Notes: a model not told the origin generated them from the sequence alone. A DNA stretch of 64,000 bases from Alphaproteobacteria bacterium (GCA_030433005.1 JAUILQ010000019.1:1-64000); one strand, 5' to 3'; positions 23,675 through 37,457 are shown, numbered from the stretch's first letter. Program-made: numbers and translations.

Positions 23675-24571
23675 TCAGAACTTCGTCTGGGCGACCTCGC
23701 GCAGCAGGAAGTCGCGGAACACCTCGACCCGCTGCGTGCCGCGCAGCTCCTCGGGGTAGACGAAGTAGGCGTCGATGCGCGGGCCCTCGAGCTCGGGCAG
23801 CACCTCGACCAGCTCGCCGCCCGGCTGCACCATGAACTCGGGCAGCGCGCCGATCCCGGCGCCGGCGGCGACCGACTGCATGATGGCGTAGACGTTGTTG
23901 ACCGTCATGACCGCGCGGCGCGGCGACTGCTCGCGCTCGCCGACCTTGAGCAGCCAGTTGACCTCGGGCACCGGCGGGCGCTTGTCCTCGCCGTAGACGA
24001 TGAGCCGGTGGTTGTCGAGCTCGGCCGGCTCCTTGGGCATGCCGTAGCGCTTGATGTAGCCGGTCGAGGCGTAGGCGTGCATGTGGCTGGTCAGGATGTG
24101 GCGCTGGATCAGGTCGCCCTGGCGGGGCGGCGACATGCGGATCGCGATGTCGGCCTCGCGCATCGACAGGTCCAGCTCCCGGTCGTCCAGGATCAGGTGC
24201 AGCTCGATCTCAGGGTAGACCTCCATGAACTCGCGCACGCGCGGCGCCAGCCAGGTCGAGCCGAAGGCGACCGTCGTGGTCACCTTGAGCAGGCCCTGCG
24301 GCCGGTCCTTGCTCTCGCCGAGCAGCGCCTCGGTCATCGCCAGCTTGCCGAAGACCTCGTGGGCGGTGCGGTAGAGCAGCTCGCCCTGCTCGGTCAGGAT
24401 CAGGCCGCGCGCGTGGCGATGGAACAGCGGCACCCGCAGGCTCTCCTCCAGCGCGCTGATCTGGCGGCTGACCGCCGACTGGCTGAGGTTCAGCTGCTCG
24501 CCGGCATGGGTGAAGCTGCCGGCCTCCGCAACGGCATGGAAGATCCTCAGCTTGTCCCAGTCCATCGCCAT
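23675..24571 (-). CDS. lsrB: LysR-family regulator of the LsrB/VtlR type
   Basis: A 298-residue LysR protein: N-terminal HTH (MDWDKLRIFHAVAEAGSFTH, then NLSQSAVSRQISALE) and a C-terminal type-2 periplasmic-binding-like effector domain. The N-terminal sequence and the position downstream of trxB match LsrB/VtlR of Rhizobiales, a regulator linked to redox balance, envelope and small RNA expression. An Ala-rich AAGAGIGALPEF effector segment is conserved. ATG 24571 or 24565 could start it. The gene may be transcribed with trxB, 143 bases upstream. The symbol rests on homology and synteny. Confidence 0.78.
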   Translation of the reverse strand: MAMDWDKLRIFHAVAEAGSFTHAGEQLNLSQSAVSRQISALEESLRVPLFHRHARGLILTEQGELLYRTAHEVFGKLAMTEALLGESKDRPQGLLKVTTTVAFGSTWLAPRVREFMEVYPEIELHLILDDRELDLSMREADIAIRMSPPRQGDLIQRHILTSHMHAYASTGYIKRYGMPKEPAELDNHRLIVYGEDKRPPVPEVNWLLKVGEREQSPRRAVMTVNNVYAIMQSVAAGAGIGALPEFMVQPGGELVEVLPELEGPRIDAYFVYPEELRGTQRVEVFRDFLLREVAQTKF

Positions 24572-24714
24572 GAAATTAACCCCTGGATAGCCAGAGCGGG
24601 CCCGGAGCTTGTCCGCGCCCGCCGTCCGGCGACTCGATTCGAGCAGAACAGGATACCGAAAGCCGGCGCCGCTGTCTGCTCGGCGCCGGCCCGGAGCGGG
24701 GTCTGCGGTCCGCG

Positions 24715-25683
24715 CTACTCGGCCGCCTCGGCGGCCGTGTCCTCCTGTTCGGCCAGGAAACGCTCGGCCTCCAGCGCGGCCATGCAGCCCATGCCGGCGG
24801 CCGTGATCGCCTGGCGGAAGATCTTGTCCTTCACGTCACCGGCGGCATAGACGCCGGGAATCTGCGTCGCGGTCGAATCGGGGGCGGTCAGGATGTAGCC
24901 CTCCGAGTCCATCTCGAGCTGGCCGCGGAACAGGCCGGTCGCCGGATCGTGGCCGATCGCCACGAAGAACCCGTCGACGGCGATCTCGCGGGTCGAGCCG
25001 TCGATCACGCTCTTCAGCCTGAGGCCGGTAACGCCCGGCGGGTTGTCATCGCCCAGCACCTCCTCGACGACGCTGTTCCAGACGACCTCGATCTTCGGGT
25101 GGCGCAGCAGCCGGTCCTGCATGATCTGCTCGGCGCGCAGGCTGTCGCGCCGGTGGATCAGGGTCACCTTCTCGGCGAAGTTGGTCAGGAACAGCGCCTC
25201 CTCGACGGCGGTGTTGCCGCCGCCGACCACCGCGACCTGCTTGCCGCGATAGAAGAAGCCGTCACAGGTCGCGCAGGCCGAGACGCCGGCGCCCTGGAAC
25301 TTCTGCTCGCTCGGCAGGCCGAGCCAGCGCGCCTGGGCCCCGGTGCAGATAACCAGGGTTTCGCCCTCGTAGACGTCGCCGGAATCCCCGATGCAGCGGA
25401 ACGGCCGGCGCGACAGGTCGACCTCGACGATGGTGTCGAACTTGAGGTCGGTGCCGACGTTCTTCGCCTGCTCGCCCATCTGCTCCATCAGCCAGGGCCC
25501 CTGGATGGCCTCGGCGAAGCCCGGGTAGTTCTCGACGTCGGTGGTGATCGACAGCTGGCCGCCGGGCTGCAGGCCCTGGACCAGCAGCGGCTTCAGGTTG
25601 GCGCGCGCGGCGTAGATCGCGGCCGTGTAGCCGGCCGGCCCGGATCCGAGGATCAGGACCTTGGTGCGGTGGGTCTGGGACAT
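24715..25683 (-). CDS. trxB: Thioredoxin-disulfide reductase
   Basis: The 322-residue flavoprotein has the FAD motif LILGSGPAGYTAAIYAARA, the redox pair C137-AT-C140 (SACATCDGFFY), the NADPH motif VVGGGNTAVEEALFL with HRRDSLRA, and the C-terminal VYAAGDVKD flavin motif. It reduces thioredoxin with NADPH in the cytoplasm. ATG 25683 starts the family N-terminus; an upstream in-frame ATG at 25713 is possible. The downstream lsrB-like gene on the same strand is the conserved partner in alphaproteobacteria. Confidence 0.95.
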   Translation of the reverse strand: MSQTHRTKVLILGSGPAGYTAAIYAARANLKPLLVQGLQPGGQLSITTDVENYPGFAEAIQGPWLMEQMGEQAKNVGTDLKFDTIVEVDLSRRPFRCIGDSGDVYEGETLVICTGAQARWLGLPSEQKFQGAGVSACATCDGFFYRGKQVAVVGGGNTAVEEALFLTNFAEKVTLIHRRDSLRAEQIMQDRLLRHPKIEVVWNSVVEEVLGDDNPPGVTGLRLKSVIDGSTREIAVDGFFVAIGHDPATGLFRGQLEMDSEGYILTAPDSTATQIPGVYAAGDVKDKIFRQAITAAGMGCMAALEAERFLAEQEDTAAEAAE

Positions 25684-25818
25684 CTGCGTTCCGGAAGCGC
25701 TTGGGGTGAGCAATCCATCCGAGGATAGGTAGCCGCTGCCGCCGGCGCAAGGCGAGCCGGCCCGGCCGGCCGAAAGGCTGCCGGCCCTGCGGGCCGCCCG
25801 GGCTCGACCCGGCCGGGC

Positions 25819-26178
25819 TCAGTCCTTCTTGGTGAAGGCCTTCACAAGGCGGATCACCTGCTCCTTGATCTCGCCTTCCGGGATCGCGTTGATCGCGCGC
25901 GCCAGCTCCAGGCTCTGGCGGCTCAGCGGCGGCTCGTTGCGCGCGCTCTGCTCCTCGCCCTGCTCGAGGCCTTCGAAGAAGTAGCCGACCGGCACGTCGA
26001 GCGCCTTGCTGAGCTCCCACAGGCGGCTGCCGCCGACCCGGTTGGCGCCGCTCTCGTACTTCTGCACCTGCTGGAAGGTGATGCCGAGGGTGTCGGCGAG
26101 CGTCGCCTGGCTCAGACCTCTGGCGATCCGACGCTCCCGGATCTTGCGTCCGATGTGAACGTCTGTCTTGTGGTACAT
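25819..26178 (-). CDS. XRE/Cro-CI-type helix-turn-helix regulator
   Basis: From ATG 26178 the protein has 119 residues. The HTH covers residues 10-65 (IGRKIRERRIARGLSQATLA, then FQQVQKYESGANR), followed by a linker and a short helical tail ending KAFTKKD. It belongs to the common alphaproteobacterial group of small DNA-binding regulators. GGGGAG lies upstream of 26178; an in-frame ATG at 26295 would add 39 residues rich in Ser/Val. It is transcribed toward trxB, 135 bases away. Target genes are not apparent. Confidence 0.85.
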   Translation of the reverse strand: MYHKTDVHIGRKIRERRIARGLSQATLADTLGITFQQVQKYESGANRVGGSRLWELSKALDVPVGYFFEGLEQGEEQSARNEPPLSRQSLELARAINAIPEGEIKEQVIRLVKAFTKKD

Positions 26179-26499
26179 CCCGGCTCTTCTCCCCGCCTGC
26201 GCGCCGACTTCGTCCGATCCGGTCCTGACGGTCGCGGCGCGAGACGGTTTTCGCGCTGATTCAACCGACACGACAGACGCCGACTCTGCAGTCATCAAGT
26301 AGTCGGTCTGCTTTGACGAGAGGCAGCAAAGACATAGCCGCAATGCCGGGCGCTGGCAACACAAGCAAAAGAGGTAAAAGTGCTTTAAATCTTCGCGTCA
26401 CTATCCGGCCGGCAAGTACAGGGTCTCCGGGCGCCGGGCACGCAGCCGCCTCCCGCCGCCCCGACCGTCGGCGGCGGCGCGGGGCCGGCCGCGGCCAGC
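26179..26499. other. Intergenic region upstream of the XRE gene
   Basis: A locally AT-richer patch at 26325-26405 may hold the promoter of the XRE gene on the minus strand. A GC-rich inverted repeat (CCGCCGCC 26453-26460 with GGCGGCGG 26470-26477) lies just past the end of the 636-residue gene and could act as its 3' hairpin. No gene was seen. Confidence 0.4.
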
Positions 26500-28410
26500 T
26501 CAGAAGCCGAACATGTGGTCCAGGGAGAAGGCCGCCTCGCCGCTGACCAGGCCGTGGTAGCCGAACAGCCGGCAGGTGCGGTCGCGGATCAGCACGTAGC
26601 CGCCCGCCGCCGCCTGCCGCTCGGCCGCGGAGAAGAGTTCGGAGACGCGGAACAGGAACGAGCCGCCGCAGGCGATCGCGACCTCCCGGCTGGCGATCTC
26701 CCCGGCGTCGGCGCCGGTCAGCACCAGCTGCGTGCGGCTCTCGGGGTGCCAGGGCGTCGAGGCCGGGTAGATCAGCTGGCACAGCGTGTCGTAGGGCTCC
26801 GGACCGAGGCGCAGGAACAGCCGGGTCGACAGGCCCGGCGGCCGGCCGGCGTAGGACTGCGGCTCGTTCCTGTAGACCAGGGCGGAGTTGAAGACGTGCG
26901 AGCCGAAGGACGTCTCGGCGGCGTGGCCGGAGACGCGGTCCTCGTAGCGGAAGATGGCGTGCAGCCAGCCGTCCGCGCCTCCGCCCTCGGCGAAGTCGTA
27001 GAGCAGCTCGACGTGGCCGTGCTCGGCGCCGAGCGACACGCCCTGCTCCTCGAGCAGGGCGGTGACGTCGACCTCCCGCTCGTGGTCGCGCGGCAGGCGG
27101 CCGAGGGTCAGGGCGGCCAGCTCGCGGCCGCGGGCGTCGTACAGCAGGAGGCCGAGCGGCAGATCCTGCTGGCTGCGCGCCATCGGCGTCGGCAGCACCA
27201 GCGTGCGGAAGCGCTCGGGCGGCAGGATCGGCGCGGGCAGCAGGAAGCCCTTGCCCAGCAGGTTGGCGAGCTCGGGGATCTTCGGGTCGGGGGCCAGGTC
27301 GCTGCGCTCGACGTTCATGTGCGCGATGCGCCGGCGGCCGGCGGCGGTGTCGATCTCGTAGCGCGGCCGCACGAAGTGCTTGCCGGCCATCACCTCGATC
27401 TGCTGCGGCCAGCGCAGCGCCGGCAGGTGCTCGGCGACGTCCAGGCGACAGGTTCCGAAGGGCGGAATCTCCCGGTCGAGCCAGACGGTCTCCTCGCGGC
27501 CCATCGGGTTGAGGCCGACGCCGCCGGCCGGGATCGGGCAGGGGTGGCTGTTCTGGATCCACAGCACCACCCGCTCGCCGTCGTTCGGCGCCGGCAGGCC
27601 GGCGTACCACTGCGAGGGCCAGGCGTTGGCGTCGTGGGTGCAGCTCAGCACCTCGGGACCGTCGCCGTAGGTATCCAGGGCGTACTTGACGACGTCGTGG
27701 CCGCGGATGCCGGTGACGTGGAGGAACAGCGAGCCGGCGAAGGCCGGCAGCTCGAAGCGCCGGCGCACCTCGGCGCTGTCGATGACGATCACCGCGTTGG
27801 GACCGGGCAGGTCCTGGTCCCACTCGGCGAGCACCGCGCCGGCCTCGTCGAACAGGCAGCACCAGAGACGCGGCGCCTCGGCGCCGTAGCCGCCCCAGTA
27901 GTTGGCCGAGACGATGCGCGTGTGCTGGCCGTCGTCGCTGTCCCGGAACAACGCGAAGTTGGTCGCGAAGTTGAGGCCGCTGAGGTAGTTGCGGCGGTCG
28001 GTCAGCAGGGCTTGGGGCACGCGCAGCCGGTCGAGCGTGACGACCTCGGCGCCCTCGGGCAGCAGATGCCGGACCTGGTCGACCAGACGGTCGGCGTCGA
28101 AGGCGGTCACGAAGATCGTGCGCGCCGCGCAGCCCGGCAGGTCGGTGACCGGCTGCGCGGGCTGGCCCCGGAAGCTGCCGTCGAGGGCCTCGACGTCCTG
28201 GACGAAGAAGCCGGCCAGCGACAGCCAGGAGAGGTCGTAGAGCTCGGCGAGGCCGTCGGCGTAGCCGAGCGGGTCGTAGAGCGCGACCGGGCCGTCGCCG
28301 AGCGCGGCGCGCAGCTCGGGCAGGCGGCGCGCGGCGAGCGGATGGCCGATCGCCTTGAAGAAGGCATTGCCGCCGCGGTCGTTACGGAAGGTCTCGATGT
28401 TCAGGGCCAT
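26500..28410 (-). CDS. Conserved-looking protein of unknown function, 636 residues
   Basis: A long ORF with normal codon use for the window, no signal peptide and no transmembrane segment. I do not recognise its family. It is rich in aromatic residues and beta-strand-like segments, with distinctive motifs SANYWGGYGA, CTHDANAWPSQWYAGLP and WIQNSHPCPIPAGGVGLNPMG in the middle. The C-terminal part has FRYEDRVSGHAAETSFGSHVFN and YPASTPWHPESRTQLVLTG. It is the last gene of a three-gene operon behind a 2OG-Fe(II) oxygenase (54-base gap) and an ELM1-like protein. Context suggests surface polymer or modified-metabolite biosynthesis, but this is speculation. Confidence 0.7.
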   Translation of the reverse strand: MALNIETFRNDRGGNAFFKAIGHPLAARRLPELRAALGDGPVALYDPLGYADGLAELYDLSWLSLAGFFVQDVEALDGSFRGQPAQPVTDLPGCAARTIFVTAFDADRLVDQVRHLLPEGAEVVTLDRLRVPQALLTDRRNYLSGLNFATNFALFRDSDDGQHTRIVSANYWGGYGAEAPRLWCCLFDEAGAVLAEWDQDLPGPNAVIVIDSAEVRRRFELPAFAGSLFLHVTGIRGHDVVKYALDTYGDGPEVLSCTHDANAWPSQWYAGLPAPNDGERVVLWIQNSHPCPIPAGGVGLNPMGREETVWLDREIPPFGTCRLDVAEHLPALRWPQQIEVMAGKHFVRPRYEIDTAAGRRRIAHMNVERSDLAPDPKIPELANLLGKGFLLPAPILPPERFRTLVLPTPMARSQQDLPLGLLLYDARGRELAALTLGRLPRDHEREVDVTALLEEQGVSLGAEHGHVELLYDFAEGGGADGWLHAIFRYEDRVSGHAAETSFGSHVFNSALVYRNEPQSYAGRPPGLSTRLFLRLGPEPYDTLCQLIYPASTPWHPESRTQLVLTGADAGEIASREVAIACGGSFLFRVSELFSAAERQAAAGGYVLIRDRTCRLFGYHGLVSGEAAFSLDHMFGF

Positions 28411-28464
28411 GGGGCAGGCGGCGATCCTGGTCTGTGCGAAGGAAGGGGCTGAAGGGCCCCGGGC

Positions 28465-29121
28465 TCAGCCGCGGCTGCGGAACAGGCTCTTGCCGAGCGC
28501 CGAGAGGCGGTGGCGGGCCTGCTCCTTCCAGGCCACCGAGCTGCGGTGCATCCAGTTGACCTGGATCGAGCGGCGGCGGCCGACGAAGGGCTTGTGGCCG
28601 TGCCAGGCGTTGTCGGCGCAGCGGAAGGCGAGCAGCGTGCCCTGGTGCGGCGGCACCTCGGCGACGAAGTCGTCCAGGTCGTCGGGCCGGCGCAGCAGGC
28701 GCAGCCGGCCGCCCGTCGAATCCCAGGCATCGTTCATGTAGAGCAGCACGGTGAGCAGCTTGCTCTTGGAGTCGGTGTGGATCCGACCGTCCTTCTCGCG
28801 CGACTGCCCGCGCACCGTGATCATCACCGGCTTGTCGGTCAGCTCCAGCCCGAACTTCTCGCCGAGCGCCTCGGCGGTCTCGCGCGCGCGGAAGGTCTCG
28901 ACCAGCCGGTCGAAGGCCGGACCGCCCTTGAGGCTGGACAGCGGAAAGCTGCCGCCCTCCTCGATCGGCGGAAAATCGGCGGCGACCGACGGCAGCGCCT
29001 CGGCGCGCAGGAAGGCCGGCACGATCAGGTGGTCGAAGGGCTCACGCACCAGGGGCGTGGCGGCCAGCCGCTCGAAATCCAGCAGGCCGGCCGGCTCCTC
29101 GATGGCTCTGGCTTGTCCCAC
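28465..29121 (-). CDS. 2-oxoglutarate/Fe(II)-dependent oxygenase
   Basis: The 218-residue protein has a double-stranded beta-helix dioxygenase core. H115-x-D117 in GRIHTDSKSK and H174 (or H176) in NAWHGHKPF form the iron triad, and R183 in GRRRSIQVNW is placed to bind 2-oxoglutarate. It resembles prolyl-4-hydroxylase-like family members that hydroxylate small molecules or proteins. Start GTG 29121 is chosen because AGGAG lies just upstream at 29126-29130. It is the middle gene of the operon with the ELM1-like and 636-residue proteins. The substrate is unknown. Confidence 0.83.
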   Translation of the reverse strand: MGQARAIEEPAGLLDFERLAATPLVREPFDHLIVPAFLRAEALPSVAADFPPIEEGGSFPLSSLKGGPAFDRLVETFRARETAEALGEKFGLELTDKPVMITVRGQSREKDGRIHTDSKSKLLTVLLYMNDAWDSTGGRLRLLRRPDDLDDFVAEVPPHQGTLLAFRCADNAWHGHKPFVGRRRSIQVNWMHRSSVAWKEQARHRLSALGKSLFRSRG

Positions 29122-29193
29122 GATGCTCCTCTTGTTCCTTGTCCCGACCTGTTTATCGCCTCGGCCGAAGCCGTGCAATTGACGGCGTCGGGC

Positions 29194-30186
29194 TCAGGAC
29201 AGCTCCAGTCGCTCGCGGATCGCCGCGGCGACGCGCGCGGTCTCGTCGAGGCGCGCATAGCTCCAGCGTTCGATCCGCCCCTCGAAGCGGCGCAGGTAGC
29301 CGCGCTCCAGCATGGCCCGGTGGAAACGGCGGAACTTCGGCGAGCCGCCGGGCAGCTCGGCCAGGTAGACGGGCTGGCCGGTCGAGGCGGCCTCGGAGAT
29401 CATGTTGACCGAGTCGGCGGTGACGACAAGGGCGTCGGCGAGACCGAGGAAGCCGAAGTAGGGGTTCTCGCCGCTGCCGTCCCAGATCTCCGCGGGCGTC
29501 TGCCCGATGCCCGCGCGCAGGGCGGCCAGGGCCGCCGGCGAGGTGCGGCGCGAGGGCGTGACCAGCAGGCTGCCGCCGAGCGCGCCGGCGGCGGCGGCGA
29601 GCTGTTCGCCGAGCTCGCGGGCGCGCGTCTCGGGCAGCCGGTAGACCTTGTTGGCGCCGCCGACCAGGGCCGTCACGTAGGGTCGGGGCAGTTCCGCCAG
29701 CCGCGGTGCGTGGGCCGCGGCCGCCGCGGCCAGGCGGTCCGGCGTGATGCGGTTCATGGCGCCCAGCGTCGAGATGACGTTGGGGCCGCTCAGGCGGTCG
29801 TGCTCCGGCGCCACCACCAGGTCGAAGCGGGCCGGATCGACCGTCGGGTTCTGGATCTGCACGACGAAGCTGGCGGCAGCGGCCGGGTCCGAGACGCGCC
29901 GGCTGGCCCGGCGGATCGCCAGGGCCGGCGCCACGGCCTGGCGGCCCGTCGCGATCAGCAGGTCGGGCCAGGGCGGGTCGAGGCCGTCGCCGCGCTGCCG
30001 GTCGATCGCGCGCAGCGGATCGCGCCACAGCGGCGGCGGCAGCCAGCGCCAGGGCCGGCGGGTGACGATGCGCTTGACCTGCGGCGCCAGGCCCAGCGCC
30101 TCGGCGAGGCCCAGGCACTGGATCTCCATGCCGGCCTTGCCATCGCTGACCACCCAGCAGGTCTCGAGACTCCGGGGAAGGGACAT
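29194..30186 (-). CDS. ELM1-like (mitochondrial fission ELM1 family) protein
   Basis: The 330-residue protein has the GT-B-like fold suggested by WVVSDGKAGMEIQCLGLAEAL at the N-terminus and ADALVVTADSVNMISEAASTGQPVYLAEL near the C-terminus. These are hallmarks of the bacterial homologues of plant ELM1, often described as nucleoside-diphosphate-sugar-like proteins. Their bacterial role is unsettled; the glycosyltransferase-like fold suggests sugar or envelope work. The first ATG after homology begins is 30186. It leads the three-gene operon and is divergent from the Lrp-type regulator at 30423. Confidence 0.82.
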   Translation of the reverse strand: MSLPRSLETCWVVSDGKAGMEIQCLGLAEALGLAPQVKRIVTRRPWRWLPPPLWRDPLRAIDRQRGDGLDPPWPDLLIATGRQAVAPALAIRRASRRVSDPAAAASFVVQIQNPTVDPARFDLVVAPEHDRLSGPNVISTLGAMNRITPDRLAAAAAAHAPRLAELPRPYVTALVGGANKVYRLPETRARELGEQLAAAAGALGGSLLVTPSRRTSPAALAALRAGIGQTPAEIWDGSGENPYFGFLGLADALVVTADSVNMISEAASTGQPVYLAELPGGSPKFRRFHRAMLERGYLRRFEGRIERWSYARLDETARVAAAIRERLELS

Positions 30187-30422
30187 GACGGCGCCCGGAT
30201 ACGCGCTCGCCGGGGGCTTGGCAAGCCGCCCGGCCCGCGCGCGCCGTGGCAGGAGCGGGGCCATGCCCGGGGGCGGGTTGAAGGCGGTCCGGAAACGGGC
30301 AATATAGTTGCGCAAGCGCCAGCGCAGGCGATAGAAAGCTTGCGTTGCAGGGCCGCGTCGGAGGCTCCCGGATTTCCGGAAGCCGGACTGCCGAACACAC
30401 CTGCGGAAGACAGGGGAGCAGC

Positions 30423-30983
30423 ATGCGGCGGGTAAAGCTCGACCGGATCGATCTGAAGATTCTGCGCGACCTCCAGGCCGAGGGGCGCATGACCAACGTC
30501 GAGCTGGCCAAGCGGGCCGGCATCTCCGCGCCGCCCTGCCTGCGCCGGGTGCGGGCGCTCGAGGAGGCCGGCTTCATCCGCGGCTACCACGCCGAGCTGG
30601 AGGCCGAGGCGCTGGGCTTCGAGGTGCAGTTCTTCGCGCTCGTCGGTCTGGATAGCCAGAGCGACGCGGTGCTGACTGCCTTCGAGCAGGCCATGGAGGT
30701 CTGGCCCGAGGTGCGCGAGTGCCACATGGCCCGCGGGCCGCACGACTTCGTGCTCAAGCTGGTCGCCCGCAACACCAGCCACGAGAACGAGCTGACCCAG
30801 CGGCTGACCGCGGCGCCGCACGTGTCGCGCGTGCTGACCGTGCAGGTGATCCGGACCTCGAAGGACCAGTCGGGCGTTCCGGTCGAGCTGGTCAAGGAAC
30901 CGGTCGAGGAGCCCCACGACGAGGCGGGCGAGAAACCCGGCGGCCCCGCGGCCGACGGGGACCATGGCAAAGAGGAGTCCTGA
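30423..30983 (+). CDS. Lrp/AsnC-family transcriptional regulator
   Basis: 186 residues: an N-terminal HTH (LDRIDLKILRDLQAEGRMTN, then ELAKRAGISAPPCLRRVRAL) and an AsnC ligand-binding domain to about residue 150. An acidic, probably disordered tail of about 30 residues follows, which is longer than usual. GGGGAG precedes ATG 30423. It is divergent from the ELM1-like operon across 236 bases, so it may regulate that operon, itself, or distant amino-acid genes. The ligand is not evident. Confidence 0.87.
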   Translation: MRRVKLDRIDLKILRDLQAEGRMTNVELAKRAGISAPPCLRRVRALEEAGFIRGYHAELEAEALGFEVQFFALVGLDSQSDAVLTAFEQAMEVWPEVRECHMARGPHDFVLKLVARNTSHENELTQRLTAAPHVSRVLTVQVIRTSKDQSGVPVELVKEPVEEPHDEAGEKPGGPAADGDHGKEES

Positions 30984-30987
30984 CGCG

Positions 30988-31374
30988 ATGGCCGATCCCG
31001 AGCAGTTCCCGGCGCGCAACGTTCTGGGCGAGCCGCTCGAGACCTGCGGGCTCGACCCCGTCACTGGATTCTTCCGGGACGGCTGCTGCAACACCGGGCC
31101 CGAGGACCGCGGCTCCCACACGGTCTGCGCCGAGATGACCGAGAGCTTCCTGGCGTTCTCCAAGGCACGCGGCAACGACCTCTCGACGCCGCGTCCGGAG
31201 TTCGGCTTCGACGGCTTGAAGCCCGGTGATCGCTGGTGTCTCTGCGCCCTGCGCTGGCGCGAGGCCTACGCGGCCGGGCGCGCGCCCCGGGTCGTGCTGG
31301 CGGCGACGCACGAGCGCGCCCTCGAGGTCGTCGATCTGTTCGACCTCAAGCGCTACGCCCACGACCTGAACTGA
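30988..31374 (+). CDS. DUF2237 family protein
   Basis: A 128-residue protein with the DUF2237 pattern: NVLGEPLETCGLDPVTGFFR, DGCCNTGPEDRGSHTVCAEM, FLAFSKARGNDLSTP, and DRWCLCALRW. Several conserved Cys residues (in TCG, GCC, VCA, LCA) could bind a metal. The function of the family is unknown. It starts 4 bases after the Lrp-type gene stop, indicating co-transcription. ATG 30988 is preferred; ATG 30964 overlaps the upstream gene. Confidence 0.85.
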   Translation: MADPEQFPARNVLGEPLETCGLDPVTGFFRDGCCNTGPEDRGSHTVCAEMTESFLAFSKARGNDLSTPRPEFGFDGLKPGDRWCLCALRWREAYAAGRAPRVVLAATHERALEVVDLFDLKRYAHDLN

Positions 31375-31377
31375 AGG

Positions 31378-31400
31378 GCCGCGTCACCCGACGACGCGGC
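31378..31400. terminator. Shared hairpin between convergent genes
   Basis: GCCGCGTC and GACGCGGC form an 8-bp stem with a 7-base loop in the 34-base gap between the DUF2237 gene and greA. There is no clear T-run on either side, so this is a plausible but weak bidirectional terminator. Confidence 0.45.
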
Positions 31401-31408
31401 TGGAACGC

Positions 31409-31885
31409 TCAGCCGTACTTGACCTCGAGAATCTCGTAGGCCTTCTGGCCCTTCGGCGTGGCGACCTCGACGGAATCGCCCAGCGCCTTGCCGATCAGGG
31501 CGCGCGCCAGCGGCGAGGTGACGGCGATCTTGCCCTGCTTCACGTCGGCCTCGATCTCGCCGACGATCTGGTAGGTCGTCTCTTCCTCGGAATCCTCGTC
31601 GACGACCTTGACCTTGGCGCCGAACTTGACGGTGTCGCCGGACAGGGTGGAGGGGTCGATGACCTCGGCGCGGCTGATCTTGTCCTCGAGCTCGCCGACG
31701 CGGCCCTCGATGAACGACTGGCGCTCGCGCGCGGCATGGTACTCGGCGTTCTCCGAGAGGTCGCCGTGCTCGCGCGCCTCGGCGATCGCCTTGATGACCT
31801 CCGGGCGCGCGACCGACTTGAGGTGCCGCAGCTCCTCTTCCATGCGGGCATAGCCTTCGGCCGTCATGGGTACCTTGTCGCTCAT
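31409..31885 (-). CDS. greA: Transcription elongation factor GreA
   Basis: 158 residues, normal length. The N-terminal coiled coil includes [21 protein letters not shown] and the acidic tip [11 protein letters not shown], which reaches into the RNA polymerase channel to stimulate transcript cleavage. The C-terminal FKBP-like domain ends [13 protein letters not shown]. It follows carB on the same strand with 96 bases between them, a conserved alphaproteobacterial arrangement. Confidence 0.96.
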   Translation of the reverse strand: MSDKVPMTAEGYARMEEELRHLKSVARPEVIKAIAEAREHGDLSENAEYHAARERQSFIEGRVGELEDKISRAEVIDPSTLSGDTVKFGAKVKVVDEDSEEETTYQIVGEIEADVKQGKIAVTSPLARALIGKALGDSVEVATPKGQKAYEILEVKYG

Positions 31886-31981
31886 GGTCTCATACCTGCC
31901 CGCTCGCTGGCCTTGTGTCGAAGAAGATTGTGATGGGGGCACCAAGGGCGGCGCAAGAGGGCTGTCGGCCAGCCCTCCGGC

Positions 31982-35242
<3,261 letters not shown>

Positions 35243-35398
35243 GGGCGCGCTCGTGCGGAACACGGCGCCGGGCGAGCGGCTCGGCGGTGCCGTGTCGGAG
35301 TGTCGGGGGTCGGCTTTGCTGGGGGCAGTCCTATGCCACGGGCCGGCGGCGAAGGGAAGAGACCTCGGCGGGCGCCGGGCGGCGGTTCGCGGCCGCGC

Positions 35399-36619
<1,221 letters not shown>

Positions 36620-37001
36620 AAGAGCCGTCCCTCGTCAGAGCCTGGGCGCGGGCAGCGGCCCGAGGCCGCTTCCGCCGTGTGTGGCGGCAGCGCGTCGAGC
36701 CACCAGTTGCGCCGGGGGGTCGGGATCCTATATAGGCCGTTCCGGCAGCGCCGAAAGGGCGCCCGAAGGCCGAAGACCCGAAGGCCAGGGAGAGGCTTGA
36801 GCCCGAGCCCCCGCGCGGTTTCGCGGCGGCATGACTACGCGGGGCGTTGACGCCGGTCAAGACAGAGCGTTTCTGAGACAGTCGCCGTTGCCGGCAGGCC
36901 GGGTCCGGGCGCGAGGCTGCGCCCGCCGGCGTGTCGCCGCCGCCGTGGCCGGCCCGACTCGGGCGGCTGCCGCGTCCGACCAACTGGAGGTTCGAGGATC
37001 G
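36620..37001. other. Divergent promoter region carA/yqeY
   Basis: 382 bases without a gene. CCTATATAGG (36727-36736) is a palindromic AT core in GC-rich surroundings, suitable as a -10 element for carA on the minus strand. The rest is GC-rich, with no clear operator or RNA leader. Confidence 0.4.
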
Positions 37002-37457
37002 ATGCTTCGCCAGCAACTCAACGATGCGCTGAAGGAGGCCATGCGGGCCAAGGACCAGCGCGCGCTCGCGACGGTCCGGCTGATTCTGGCGGCCCTCAAG
37101 GACCGGGACATCCAGGCCCGCACCGAGGGGCGCGGCGACGGCGTCGGCGACCAGGAGGTCCTCGAGATGCTCCAGAAGATGGTGCGCCAGCGCCGCGACG
37201 CCATCGAGCTCTACGCCAAGGGCCAGCGCCAGGACCTGGTCGAGCGCGAGGAGCAGGAGATCGCGGTGATCGAGCGCTTCCTGCCCAAGCCCCTGGACGA
37301 GGCCGAGAGCGACGAGGCGGTCAACGCGGCGATCAGCGAGCTCGAGGCGGGATCGATCAAGGACATGGGACGGGTCATGGCGCTGCTGAAGGAGCGCTAT
37401 CCCGGGCGCATGGACTTCGCGCGCGCCAGCCAGCAGGTCAAGGCGCGCCTTGGCTGA
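37002..37457 (+). CDS. GatB/YqeY domain-containing protein
   Basis: A 151-residue helical protein identical in layout to YqeY: LRQQLNDALKEAMRAKD, TVRLILAALKDRDI, EVLEMLQKMVRQRRDAIELY and a C-terminal MGRVMALLKERYPGRMDF. It shares the helical tail domain of the GatB amidotransferase subunit and may help tRNA-linked reactions, but its function is not settled. It precedes dnaG, the common neighbour in alphaproteobacteria. Confidence 0.92.
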   Translation: MLRQQLNDALKEAMRAKDQRALATVRLILAALKDRDIQARTEGRGDGVGDQEVLEMLQKMVRQRRDAIELYAKGQRQDLVEREEQEIAVIERFLPKPLDEAESDEAVNAAISELEAGSIKDMGRVMALLKERYPGRMDFARASQQVKARLG

